From positions 66,220,460-66,284,459 of the forward strand of contig OZ018323.1 in assembly GCA_963969495.1 (NCBI GenBank): DNA of 64,000 bases. Direction: 5' to 3'. Shown here piece by piece: positions 21,011-33,040 of this stretch. The notes under the pieces are model-generated. The model searched no databases. It was given only the letters and a program-made list of their open reading frames with translations, and was not told the origin of the DNA. This stretch comes from Ceratothoa steindachneri (lineage: Eukaryota; Arthropoda; Malacostraca; Isopoda; Cymothoidae). The position numbers and the translations under genes are program-made. Numbering within the stretch: the first letter of the stretch is position 1; every line of letters starts with the position of its first letter.

Positions 21011-24000
21011 CTGCAGCTAACATTTGGAGGATTGCGTGCCCTCCTATCCCATCGTCCGCAAGGTACTCAATTTATTGTGTGGTTTGACCTTTCATGGAGA
21101 GTTGAGCGACAGTTCCAAGATCCCCACGTAGTCTCCTCTTTAGACTACTCGAGCTATGTACCTTTCACCCATTTTCACTTACATCAGCTTTACCACTTTG
21201 TCGCAGTTAGCCACATTTGAAACTATTTGGACCATCCATCCTCCATTATATCTTTTATCATTAATTTTTTTTCCTATATCTAGCTATTTTTAGCCATATT
21301 TTCCTTTGGTGTGTTTTGCCGTCCTTCATTCTCTCCTGGTGATTTTTTTTCGTTGAGTTTAGTTGTTTCCTCTTTTTCTCGCAGTTAGAACTCTTTTGTC
21401 ATTCCTGCAGAAAGTAGTCATTTAATAGATTTTTATAAGGGAGGGGGGCAATTTACCTCGATTAATTGTGTAGAGACGTAGTGAATACGCTAATTAAATG
21501 CTTGAATGAAGCAATGCCAAGAACTGATTTTTTGTTTCGAGTAGCATAATGACATACATGGACTTTGTCGGGAGTGTTCATGCATGCAATTTAAATGCCT
21601 AAATACATGTGTACATAAATGTATGTGCAAAGATTGTGTTCTATATAGTGGTTTTCGCAAGAGTCTTTGAACAACCCACTTTCCCAAACTCGAGGTGGTA
21701 GGATGTTCGATATCGAAGACCCAGGGATTAGGATGTTCAATCCGCTTTAGGAGATGAAAGTTTTCAATTTTATGTGCGATGCAAAGTGTGATATTTTGTT
21801 GTTAATTAAACCTGACATAACCTAACCTAAGTGGATGGAGGATTTTTAATTACCAAAACTTAGGGGAAGGGGGATATATAGAAGTCAAAAGTTAGGAATG
21901 TTCAAGAGCAGAAGGTGGAAGGATGTTCACATGTAAATAAAAATTCATTTGTGACTGATTTTATTCAGTTTAAAGCTCTTGTCCTCTTGGCTTTCCCCGG
22001 TCGTTTCAAGAGCCTTGCCACATCGCCTACCATTAATCAGGACCGTTGTTCCTACCTTTAATCTTGTTTGTTCGTATTTTCATTGTGGATCAAACCCCCT
22101 TTCATCTATTCCTTGCCGTTTCTTAAAACATCCTAGGACAAGCCCCTTTCGGCTTCATAATATATCAATCTCGCCATCGTCTAAGGTTTGGATTGTTCCT
22201 GTGTTGTCGGATTTGTAATCCATTTACTCCCCTTCAAGATAGGACGGAAGGGAGGAAGATGGATCACGAATTTAAGGAAAATGAACTGTGTCTTTGTTCC
22301 ATTGAGGAAGCTCTATCATGTTTCTATAGCAAAGCTAGAGAGAGGAGGATTGTAAAAACAGGTTTTAAACACGTTTGACACTTCCATTTTCCATTCCTAC
22401 GATCCAACTACCATTCACAGAGTGGAGACTTTTGGCATTATTTTATAACGAGAAAGGGGGCTGAGCTCTTTTCGTTATCAATCACAGGTGTTTTTGCCGA
22501 TTCGTTCACCTTTTTATAACTCCGCCCACTTAAGAGTTAGCCACGCCCAGTTTCCATACCGTTCCTCCCCCCGAGCAGTGCTGTGTTTAGCCACGCCCAC
22601 GTCACACTCACTGATCCTCAAGTCATTTAGTTGATCAGAGGAAAGAGCAATGTATGCACTGCTCTTCGCCCCTCAACCCGTCCATGGACTAACAGGGAAA
22701 ATGGAGGGCGATAAAGCCCCGTAATACAAGCCATGGGTGTTACTATGTGGAATACGGAAAGCGCAATACACAATTATGACCCCAAAGAATGTAAGCAAGG
22801 AGCGCTCACAATCAGATGGTGTACACAAGGGGAAGAGAACATAAAAAAATACACACGAAAGAACAATGTGTGAATTGTGGGGCGGAGGGGATTAGTCAAA
22901 GAAAAACAGGAACACCAACGAAGGCATCTCTGCCTTCTTGTGCACTTTATAACAGGCTTGAGTTTGTACCTTTAAGTACCTGTGCTCTTAGTACAAGCTT
23001 GTTCCCGGAGGCGTGTAGAATACCCCCTCAACCCCAGGAAGGGGGCTAAATATTTTATTCAGCCCTTACCCCCTACCCCCTTTCACCGAGTAAAAATGCC
23101 ATTGTTGGTTACATCATCTTCCTCGCTTTTCTTACCATCATAAGGGTCGTGAACCCCTCAAAAATGGTAATCCTGGGCAACCATGCTGCAGTTGATGTCC
23201 GAAAGAGTGCCTGCCCTTCGGACCCCAACGCAGGTGGATCTGCGACTATATTTTATCTTCCACACATTTCCACTCTCTCTACCCTCACAGATGCCCTCGT
23301 TGATTGCTGCTTGTTTTAATTAACAACCTTGACCCTGTGTCATAGGGGTCATATGTCTTCGAATATGTATAGGTAAATTTTAAAGGGGTCAAGATACCAG
23401 TAAACCTTAAGTTTGGTAGTTGTGTTCATTGTTTGCATTTTGGGGGGTCGTTGTTTGTTCGGTCCATTCTTGTTGTTTACTCAGCGGATTTAATTGCAAA
23501 ACCATTCGATTGTTTTTGTTTATATTTCACATATAGATTAAGGAATTTGTTCCCTCCCTCCCCCCACTGCCCCTAACTCTCCTTCAATTGTGTGACATCG
23601 GATGAGATGTCAATCAATCGATTGCCAGACTTCGATCAATCGTTCGTCGCCAATCCAATTCCAAGCTGATAATCTGCGCATTTCTGCCCCGATGGCCAAG
23701 TAGACAAGAGGCCAACTGCTCGAACCCCCGCTGTCTCCCACCATGGCCAGTAATTAGAACCCACTTCAAACTTCTCATGTTTCCCGAATTCGTCCTTGTC
23801 TTGACAATTTGGGGGGAGGGAGTGTATCTTCGTTTTCGGTAGTTTAGGAGAATAATTAAATATTTCCTCCCCCCCCCTCTATTCAAAAATTCGCTCACCA
23901 GTATTTTAACCTAGACGTATGGGCGGGGGGCTATATTTGTGGAGAAGAACCCCCTTAAAGTGTGTAGTGCATATCTATGCGGGAAATAGGACATTCTTCT

Positions 24001-24092
24001 AAAGCCATGGAATGGCTGATGGGTGACCTCAAGGATAAAATCAATAAAATCCTAACTGGCATCTCCCAATGTTTTTTTTCTCGAATTTAAAG
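21011..24092. other. No recognisable gene, a few repeat fragments
   Basis: I see no domain. Fragments of note are a piece of repeat R (accaacgaaggcatctctg from 22913), two tagccacgccca blocks at about 22537 and 22590, and a tRNA-like patch at 23693-23745 (an A-box-like tggccaagtagacaag and a B-box-like gctcgaaccccc), which may be the head of a SINE. Confidence 0.35.
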
Positions 24093-24215
24093 CGCAATAT
24101 CAACGAAGACACCCTCTGTCGAATGTTTGTTAGGAGAGATCGGTAAAGAAAGTGGTCATACTAGAGAAGAAGGTGGGAATGTGTGAAAAATATGTAGCCT
24201 CAGATTCTCCTGTAG
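24093..24215 (+). repeat. Dispersed repeat R, plus-strand copy
   Basis: caacgaagacaccctctgtc is followed by gagagatcggtaaagaaag, tggtcatactagagaagaag and gtgggaatgtgtgaaaaat, in the order seen at 4900-5015 and 52961-53045. Confidence 0.5.
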
Positions 24216-24937
24216 GCTTCAGGGGTTGAGATGGCACTCGATTCTCTCCATGTCAGCTGTATCAAGAGTACCCAATCCCCCAAGGATCAGCCGATGAAGG
24301 GGTGGTCAGTCAAGCATCGTACATTGTCGGGGGAAAATGTTCCGAATTTTCAAAGTTCTTGGAAGTATTTATAATTGTGAACATTCTTTTTAAAACGTTG
24401 CTATTATAACTTTGTTGTAACCACTAAAGCTAGGATATGTTGTGTGTGATAGGCTTCAGCTAATCTCGATTGTAGGGAAAGGGTCCGGACTCTTAAAGAA
24501 CGCGGCTTCATTTGTGACAGATGTGAGCTGAGGTTCAACACGCGGCTAACAGCATCCAAATCTTCCAAGGGATTTATGCTGAGAGTTAAAAGTGCATTGA
24601 CCTACTCCATGGATGGTCAGGAATAACTAAGCATCTCTTGATTGGTAACAAGTCAATGGTGATAGGATTCCCCAAAGACGGATCCAAGGTGCTTGAGAGC
24701 GGAATTTGTCAGCAAACTTATTTTATCCTTTAAACGCATGGTTTATCCATGTGTTGTACAACGTCACCAACAAATGTAATCGGAGATGAATAAATGAGTT
24801 ATAAAATAATAAAGATGTGATGTGTTAATAAAACGATAAGACTCAAGGAAAAAATACGAAATGTCCACACTAGGAGAGGATACGAAAAAGATAATATTTA
24901 TCTCTAGTATGGAAACAACAGAAACTCGAACTAAGAC
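24216..24937. other. No recognisable gene
   Basis: Only the decayed gtgttc-type repeat patch at 24335-24400 is noted. Confidence 0.4.
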
Positions 24938-27900
24938 AGAGTTGGATTCTTTATAAGATGAAGGCATTAAAAATTGACCCTATGAGGAGGATGAAGGTAT
25001 TAAAAACCCGACCCAAGACACAATTGGATTCTTTGTAGAATGAAGTAATTAAGAGCCCGGCCCAAGACACAGTGGAGTTCTTTGGAGGATGAAGCAATTA
25101 AAAATCCGAGGCAAGTTGGATTCTTTGGAAAATCAGAGCACTAAAAACCCGACACAAAACAGTTGGATTCTTTGGAGAATGAAGCTATTAAGAACCCGAA
25201 CAAATGCGAAGTTGAATTCTTTGAAGGATGAAGCCATTAAGAACATAAATAAATAAAAAATAAGTCTTTTGTAATGCGCTCTTCAAGGCCTGAGTTCTTC
25301 CCAGAGCGCACGTTGTGCTGAGATGAGAATGGAAATTCAATGGAAATTCACACAGTTGGATTCTTTGGAGGATGAGGCCATTAAGAAACCAACCCAACGC
25401 AAAGTTGGATTCTTTGGAGAATGAAGCCATTAAAAAATCGACCTAAGACACAGTTTGATTCTTTGGAGGATGAGGCTATTAAGAACCCTACGCAAGATAT
25501 AGTTAGATTCTTTGGAGGATGAAGCCATGAAGAACCAGAACAAATACACAGTTGAATTCTTTGGAGGATCAAACCATTCAGAACCCGACTAAAGACACAG
25601 TTGGATTCTTTGGAGGATGAGGCCATTAAGAACCCTACCCAAGGCACAGTTGGATTCTTTGGGGAAGGGAGCCATTAAGAAGCCGACTAAAGACAAAGTC
25701 GGATTCTTTGGAGGAAAAAGACATTAAGAACTCGACCCAAGGCACAGTTGGATTCTTTGGAAGATCAAACCATTAAGAACCGGACCCAAGACACAGTTGG
25801 ATTCTTTGAAGGATTAAGCCATTAAGAACCCGAGCAAAGACACAGTTTGATTCTTTAGCGGATCAAACCATTAAGAACCCGACTACAGACACAGTTGGAT
25901 TCTTTGAAGGATGAGGCCATTAAGAAACTGACCCAACATACAGTTGGATTATTTAGAGAATGAAGGCATTAAGAACCCGACCAAACGCAAAGTTGGATTC
26001 TTTAGAGGATGAAGCCATTTAAAATTCGACCTAAGGCACAGTTTGATTCTTTGGAGAATGAAGGCATTAAGAACCCGACCAAATTAAAGTTGGATTCTTT
26101 GGAAGATGAAGGCATTAAGAACTCGACCAAAGACAAAGTTAGATTTTGGGGAGAATGGTGCCATTTAGAACCCAACACTAGGCAGAGTTGGATTGTTTGG
26201 AGGATGAAGGTATTAAAAACCCAATGAAATAGAAAGTTGGATTTTTGGATGATGAAGGCATTAAGAGCCCGCCTAAATGGAACGTTGGATTCTTTGGAGG
26301 ATGAACTTATTAAGAAGCCGACTCAAGACACAGTTAGATTCTTTGGAGGATCAAGTTATTAAGAACGGGACCCAAGACACAGTTGGATTCTTTGGAGGAT
26401 CAAGCCATTAAGAACCGGACCCAAGACACAGTTGGATTCTTTGAAGGATCAAGCCATTAAGAACCCGACTAGAGACACAGTCGGATTCTTTAGAGGATGA
26501 AGCCATGAAGAACCAGAACAAAGACACAGTTAGATTCTTTGGAGAATAAGGGCATTAAGAACCCGACCCAATGCAAAGTTGTATTCTTTGAAAGATGAAT
26601 GCATTAAGAAACCTGACCAAATGCAAAGTTGGATTATTTGGAGGATTAAGCCATTAAGAAGCCGACTCAAGACACAGATGGATTCTTTAGAGGATCAAGT
26701 TATTAAGAACCGCACCCAAGACACAGTTGGGCTCTTTGGTAGATCAAACCATTAAGAACCGGACCCAAGACACAGTTGGATTCTTTAAAGGATGAAGCCA
26801 TTAAGAACACAACTAAAGACAAAGTTTGATTCTTAGAGGATCAAACCATTAAGAACCCGACCAAAGACACAGTTGGATTCTTTGGAAGAGGAAGCCATTA
26901 AGAACCGGGCTCAAGATACAGTTGGATTCTTTTGGAGGATCAAGCCATTAAGAACCTGACCAAAGACACAGTTAGATTCTTTAGAGGATGAGGCCATTAA
27001 GAAAGTGACCGAAGATCCAGTTCGATTCTTTGGAGAATAAAGGCTTAAAGAACTTGATCAAATGTAAAGTTGGATTCTTTGTAAGATGAAGGCATTAAGA
27101 ACTCGACCCAAGACAAAGTTAGATTTTGGGGAGAATAGTGCCATTAAGAACCCGTCACAAGGCAGAGTTTGATTCTTTGAAGGATGAAGGTATTAAAAAC
27201 CCTACGAAATAGAAAGTTGGATTTTTGGATGATGAAGGCATTAAGAGCCCGACCAAATGGAAAGTTGGATTCTTTAGAGGATGAAGCCATTAAGAAGCCA
27301 ACTCAAGACACAGTTGGATTCTTTGAAGGATCTGGTTATTAAGAACCGGACCCAAGACATAGTTGGATTCTTTGGAAGATCAAACCATTAAGAACTGGAC
27401 CCGAGACACAGTTTGGATTCTTTGAAAGATAAAGCCATTAAGAACCCAACAAAAGATCCAGGTCGATTCTTTGGAGAATGAAGGCATTAAGAACCTGTCC
27501 AAACGCAAAGTTTGATTCTTTGGAGGATGAAGCCATTAAAAACTCGACCCAAGATACAGTTGGATTCTTTGGAAAAGAATTCATTAAAAACCAGAACCAA
27601 TGTAAAGTTGGATTCTTTGTAAGATGAAGGCATTAAGAACTCGACCAAAGACAAAGTTAGATTTTTGGGGAGAATGGTGCCATTTAGAACCCAACACAAG
27701 GCAGAGTTGGATTCTTTGGAGGATGAAGGTATTAAAAACTCAACGAAATAGAAAGTTGGATTTTTGGATGATCAAGGCATTAAGAGCCCGACCAAATGGA
27801 AAGTTGGATTCTTTGGAGGATGAAGCTATTAAGAAGCCTACTCAAGACACAGATAGATTCCTTGGTGGATCAAGTTATTAAGAACGGGACCCAAGACACA

Positions 27901-30705
27901 GTTGGATTCTTTGGAGGATCAAGCCATTAAGAACCGGACCCAAGACACAGTTGGATTCTTTGAAGAATCAAGCCATTAAGAACCCGACTAAAGAGACAGT
28001 TGGATTCTTTGAAGGATGAGGCCATTAAGAAAACAACCCAAGCTACAGTTGGATTCTTTGGACTATGAAGGCATGAAGAATCCGACCAAATGCCAAGTTT
28101 GATTCATTGGAGGATGAAGCCATTAAAAACCTGACGAAGGGCACAGTTGTAATCTTTGGGGGATGTAGCCATTAAGAAGCTGACTAAAGACAAAGTAAGA
28201 TTCTTTGGAGGATAAAGACATTAAGAACTCGACCCAAGGCACGGTTGGATTCTTTGGAAGATCAAACCATTAAGAACCCGACCAAAGACACAGTTGGATT
28301 CTTTGGAAGAGGAAGCCATTAAGAACCGGGCTCAAGATACAGTTGGATTCTTTTGGAGGATCAAGCCATTAAGAACCTGACCAAAGACACAGTTAGATTC
28401 TTTAGAGGATGAGGCCATTAAGAAAGTGACCGAAGATCCAGTTCGATTCTTTGGAGAATGAAGGCTTAAAGAACTTGATCAAATGTAAAGTTGGATTCTT
28501 TGTAAGATGAAGGCATTAAGAACTCGACCCAAGACAAAGTGAGATTTTGGGGGAGAATGGTGCCATTAAGAACCCGTCACAAGGCAGAGTTGGATTCTTC
28601 TGAAGATGGAGGTATTAAAAACCCGACGAAATAGAAAGTTAGATTTTTAGATGATGAAGCCATTAAGAATCCCGCTCAGAACACAGTTAGATTCTTTGGA
28701 GGATCAAGATATTAAGAACGGGACCCAAGACACAGTTGGATTCGTTAAAGGATGAAGCCATTAAGAACCCGACCCAATACCCAGTTGGATTCTTTGGAGG
28801 ATATAGGCATTAAAAGCCCAATCTAATTCACAATTGGATTCTTTGGATGATGAAGGCATTAAAAACCCCACCCAATGCACAGTTGGATTCTTTGGAGAAT
28901 GAAAGCATTAAGAACCCAACCAAATACAAAGTTGGATTACATGGAGGATGAAAGCATTAAGAACCCAACCAAATACAAAGTTGGATTACATGGAGGATGA
29001 AAGCATTAAGAACACGATTAAATGCGAAGTTGGATTCTTTTCAGGATGGAGCCATTAACAAGCCGACTCAAGACAATTGGATTCTTTGGAGGATCAAGTA
29101 TTAACAACCAGACACAAGACACAGTTGGATTCTTTGGAAGATCAAACCCTTAAGAACCGGACTCAAGACACAGTTGTATTCTTTGAAGGATAAGGCCATT
29201 AAGAACCCAACCAAAGATACGGTTTGATTCTTTGGAGGATCAAACCACTAAGAACCCGACCAAAGACACAGTTGGATTCTTTGGAGGATGAGGCCATTAA
29301 GAAACCAACCCAACGCAAAGTTAGATTCTTTGGAGGATAAAGCCATTAAAAACTTGACCTAAGACACAGTTTGATTCTTTGGAGGATGAGGCCATTAAGA
29401 ACCCTACCCAAGATAGTATTGGATTTTTTGGAGAATAAAGGCATTAAGAACTCGACTAAATGTAAAGTTGGATTCTTTGGAAGATGAAGGCATTAAGAAC
29501 TTGACCCAAGAATAAAGTTAGATTTTGGAGAGAATGGTGCCATTAAGAACCCGACACAAGGCAGAGTTGGATTCTTTAGAGGATGAAGGTATTAAAAACC
29601 CGACGAAATAGAAAGTTGGATTTTTGGATGATGAAGGCATTAAGAGCTGACCAAATGGATAGTTGGATTCTTTGGAGGAGGACACCATTAAGAAGCCGAC
29701 TCAAGACACAGTTAGATTCTTTGGAGGATCAAGTTATTAAGAACGGGACCCAAGACACAGTTGGATTCTTTGAAAGATGAAGCCTTTAAGAACCCGAGAA
29801 AAGACACAGTTGGATTCTTTGGAGGATCAAACTATTAAAAACCCGACCAAAGACACAGTGGATCATTTGGAGGATGATGCCATTAAGAACCCCCTCAATG
29901 ACACAGTTGGATTCTTTGGAAGATGACGCCATTAATACCCCTACCGAAGACGCATTTGGATTCTTTAGAGAATTAAGCCATTAAGAACCGGACGCAAGAC
30001 ACAGTTGGATTCTTTGGAGTAATAAGCGATTAAGAACCCAATCAATGGCACAGTTTGATTCTTTGGAGGTTCAGGCAATTAATAACCCGACTAAAGACAC
30101 AGTTAGATTCTTTGGAGGATGAAGCCATTAATAACCATACCCAAGACAGTTGGATTCTTTGGAGGATGAAGCTATTTAGAACCCGATCAAAGACACAGTT
30201 GGATTCTTTAGATAATGAAGCCATTAATAACCGTACCCATTCACAGTTTGATTATTTAGAGAATGAAGCCATTTAGAACCCCATCAAAGGCACAGTTGGA
30301 TTCTTTAGAGGATGAAAGCATTAAGAACACGACCAAATGCAAAGTTGGATTCTTTTGAGAATGAAGCCTTTAAGAAGAAGTCTCAAGACACAATTGGATT
30401 CTTTGGAGGATGAAGCCATTAAGAACCGGATTCATGACACAATTGGATCTTTTGGAGGATCAAGCCATTAAGAAGCCGACTCAAGACACAGTTCGATTCT
30501 TTGGAGGATAAAGCCATTAAGAAGCCGACCCAAGACACAGTTGGATTCTTTGTAAGATGAAGCCATTAATAACCGTACCCAAGACACAGTTTGATTCTTT
30601 GGAGGATGAAGCCATTTAGAACCCAACCCAAGACACAGTTTGATTCTTTGGAGGATGAAGCTATTAAAAACCCGACCCAAGACACAGTTGGATTCTTTGG
30701 TGAAG
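24938..30705 (+). repeat. 49-bp satellite array, about 115 units, with higher-order repeats
   Basis: The unit reads cagttggattctttggagg then atgaagccattaagaac then ccgacccaagaca, 49 bp. Spacing is steady (gttgg at 25747 and 25796; 28931 and 28980). Units differ by some 5-20%, and groups of diagnostic variants recur at exact multiples of 49: gaaatagaaag at 26226, 27206 and 27745 (980 = 20 units, 539 = 11 units) and near-multiples at 28628 and 29605. gggctcaagatacag recurs at 26907 and 28328 (1421 = 29 units). About 113 bp of unrelated DNA interrupts it near 25240-25352. Because 49 leaves a remainder of 1 on division by 3, each unit changes frame, so readings inside it are not genes. Confidence 0.95.
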
Positions 30706-30758
30706 ATGCGGTTGTTGAAGTCAAGATGATAATTTGAAGGTGGAACTAATCGCTAAAT

Positions 30759-31066
30759 CAGGAGTCGGCAAACCTTTTGTCTTGTGTGTCAATTCCATTA
30801 AAAAAAAGGAATTTTTGGTCTTAAGTGCCAAGCAACTATAATGCCCAATGCACATAATCTAATATGGCCAACAGACCTAAGCCGATAGGCCCAAAAGATA
30901 AGATAAATATTGCGTTAAAAGAAATATATTAAATTTTATCATTAGAAAATATGTAATTTTAATATATATACTTTTTAATGTGATTATGTCCTTGCTTGAA
31001 GGAGAGGAAAGGTCTTTTCACGTGCCAAGGATAGATGCCTCGCGTGCCAGGGTTTGCCGACGCCTG
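30759..31066. mobile_element. hAT-type MITE
   Basis: The ends are inverted repeats: caggagtcggcaaacc at 30759-30774 and ggtttgccgacgcctg at 31051-31066, complementary at 15 of 16 positions. Their sequence fits the CAGGGGTCGGCAAACC type of hAT ends. The flanking 8-mers cgctaaat and ttctacat agree at 5 of 8 positions, which fits a decayed 8-bp target duplication. At 308 bp with no open frame it cannot code for a transposase. It lies 54 bp beyond the satellite. Confidence 0.75.
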
Positions 31067-31464
31067 TTCTACATCATTTGAAAACGTCAAAGTGAAGAGT
31101 AAACAATCGGATGTTGACAGAAAATTGCCTTAACACCACAAGCGTATTTCAGCCAATACCCGCGAGTATTTCCTCTCTCTTCACCCATATCTCCACCCAG
31201 AGATCGACATTCAAACATCAACGCTCCAACATCCTTCCTGTAAACACTTTTTATCTTTAAATCAATCTTTCAAACGCAAATAACTTTTCTAATGGTATAG
31301 TTTCATGGAAATCAATTCGGCCAATGAGCGCCCCAACAGCCCCCGACCGACATTGTAAAGATCAGCTGGTAAAGATGATCTAGTGTGAGTGATGTCTGTT
31401 TAGAGAAAATTGAATTATTCCATAGAGTATATTATTAAAAAGTAGGAAGAGCTCAATAAGAACA

Positions 31465-31741
31465 GCTCATGCTAGCCGAGTGGATACTGTATTCGTGGTT
31501 CGATCTCGGCATGAGCGGACACAAACATCAGCGCACAAAGAGATCTGGCTACCAATTGGTGAACGCGCTGTATTCGGGTGGGTAGATCTTACACTTTTCA
31601 CCACACACATAGCCACTTACAACCCTGCTTTCTTTCCTCTCCCTTCTCGCAGCACAACACACACACTCTCTTTTCCAAGGAATCCTGCCAATGGGTATTT
31701 ATATCCACATACCTCTGACGCAGAACAAGTCCCTCTCCCCC
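31465..31741 (+). repeat. tRNA-derived SINE-like element S-b, left part
   Basis: The first 52 bp look like a shrunken tRNA: gctcatg at 31465-31471 can pair with catgagc at 31510-31516, with an A-box-like tagccgagtgga and a B-box-like ggttcgatctcgg between them, but there is no room for an anticodon arm. The body resembles 3410-3700. The copy is cut at 31741 by element B and continues at 52044, with tccctctccccc on both sides as the target duplication of B. Confidence 0.5.
31730..31741. repeat. Target site duplication of element B (left)
   Basis: tccctctccccc here is repeated exactly at 52032-52043, right after the ATCC-type tail of element B, 20.3 kb away. Confidence 0.85.
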
Positions 31742-32356
31742 GAGGGGGTTTCGGGGCTGCATGTGCAATATATAGCCTTTAAGGCTACTTAGCCTCTGCA
31801 CCCTAATTGTTGGCGCATTACCTGCTCGTGGTGCCCCTGTTTATGCAGAAATTGTGTCCAACGATCGAGTTCCTGGTGGTATAACCTGGCTGGGCAGATG
31901 GAACTCATAGTCTTGGTTGACATTCCACCTAGGAGAGGATCAACTCTGACTTCAAACCCGGGCAGATGTCGCTCGTTAGCCATGGTAGGCACCCCGTAGA
32001 GAGCGCGGTGATTTGCCTTCTTGGCCGCCGTGCTGACGGGCATCAGCGCCCCGTCCGGCCCCAGCCTAGCCACTTCTCCCCTTTCTACTAACAACCCTTT
32101 AGCCTTATCTTGCAATTTCTTTCCCAACTCTACTACTCCCTCTCTTCAAAGTCTTTGTTCCGATGGGATTGGACTTCTCTACTCGCGTTCGAGCCTGTGC
32201 TAGTTCCAGTCGGCGAGAGGTCTGATTCTCGGGAGCCTTTCCTGGCTTGATCCCCCCCAACAATACCTGCGGAATATTGGCGGCTACCAAACCATCCTCT
32301 TCCCTCCCCCCTTTATTTTTAGCCACCAAGAAGGGGTAAAACTTCACACTTGGCGT
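31742..32356 (+). mobile_element. Non-LTR element B, 5' UTR segment
   Basis: Element B begins right after its target duplication. Its 5' UTR resembles that of element A in the block cctaattgttggcgc ... cgtggtgcccctgttt (31801-31843; in A 32399-32437), and shares ccgccgtgctgacgggc (32025-32041) with family C copy C3 (10525-10541). This supports common descent of the three families. The segment stops where A-fwd entered. The minus-strand reading 31789-32127 shows weak similarity to a minus-strand reading in the 5' UTR of A (KQGHH, then V, then Q.LG). Confidence 0.75.
32343..32356. repeat. Target site duplication of A-fwd (left)
   Basis: ttcacacttggcgt is repeated exactly at 39913-39926, directly after the attc tail of A-fwd. 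Taken together these 14 bp fix both ends of the insertion. Confidence 0.9.
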
Positions 32357-32509
32357 GGGGGCGATGGGAAATATCGCGCAACTCATAGCCTATGTTCCCT
32401 AAATGTTGGCACACCACCTTCACGTGGTGCCCCTGTTTTTTAACTGAGCGTGTGCCCAACGTCCGAACACCAGGCGGGATATCCTGGTTTGGGTACCTGA
32501 CTAAGGGTA

Positions 32510-32766
32510 CCCACCAACCTTCTGGGGCAGTTGTGTGTATGGACACCAGCACACTTCTGGCCCATATGGTTGTCTTTGCTGTGGCCCTGCAGTTAGTGAA
32601 TGGCATCACAAGGGCTAGGTGACCTCACACCAACATAAAAGGTGGGTGAGGGGAACCCCATGAGGCGGTTTGATGACCAAACACTGGCATCACTCCGGCA
32701 TCCCCAAATAACCTTGTGGGGCGACTGTGTGTCTGAACCCCAACGCACTTTCGGCCCACTTGGTCC
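32510..32766 (+). promoter_or_regulatory. A-fwd 5' UTR with two monomer-like repeats
   Basis: The stretch 32510-32574 (ccaccaaccttctggggcag, then ttgtgtgt) and 32702-32766 (ccccaaataaccttgtgggg, then cgactgtgtgt) align well, including cacttctggcccatatgg against actttcggcccacttgg. Offset is about 192 bp. Tandem monomers in a LINE 5' UTR often carry the internal promoter; that role here is inferred. Confidence 0.45.
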
Positions 32767-33040
32767 TAGTCAGTATGTGTACTCTGTACGAGTGGCATCG
32801 TCCGCAGGACCGTGCCACGGAGGTAGGTTTGGTTGCCTGGGTCGTTGTTTTGCTTTCGGGAGGTCTTTGCACCGCAGTCCAGTAAAACTCCGTTATGCGG
32901 CTCCGCTGTTTTTGAAACAACAGTGGGAGTCGGGGGGCGGGCTACCCTGTCTGGACTGTATGGGCGCTCTCCGGACTCACGATGGCGATTTGGTACATGC
33001 CCTCGGCTCCAGAGACACCACTTATAAAAATAAAAATCAT

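Noticed and set aside
21815..21835. Arthropod-type telomere repeat (TTAGG)n
   Set aside because: Only about two units (cctaacctaa); chance level.
25188..30680. Several readings of 60-100 codons in the satellite
   Set aside because: A 49-bp unit changes frame at each step, so the readings are a by-product of the repeat.
24938..30705. CRISPR-like regular repeat
   Set aside because: The period is regular but units follow one another without unique spacers, and the DNA is plainly eukaryotic. It is a satellite.
31465..31516. Functional tRNA gene
   Set aside because: Only 52 bp with no anticodon arm; read as the head of a SINE-like element.
32642..33040. ORF1 N-terminal extension or separate ORF0 in element A
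   Set aside because: It is open and in frame with ORF1, but its residues look like translated UTR, and it crosses the monomer-like repeats and a 21-bp length difference between the two copies.
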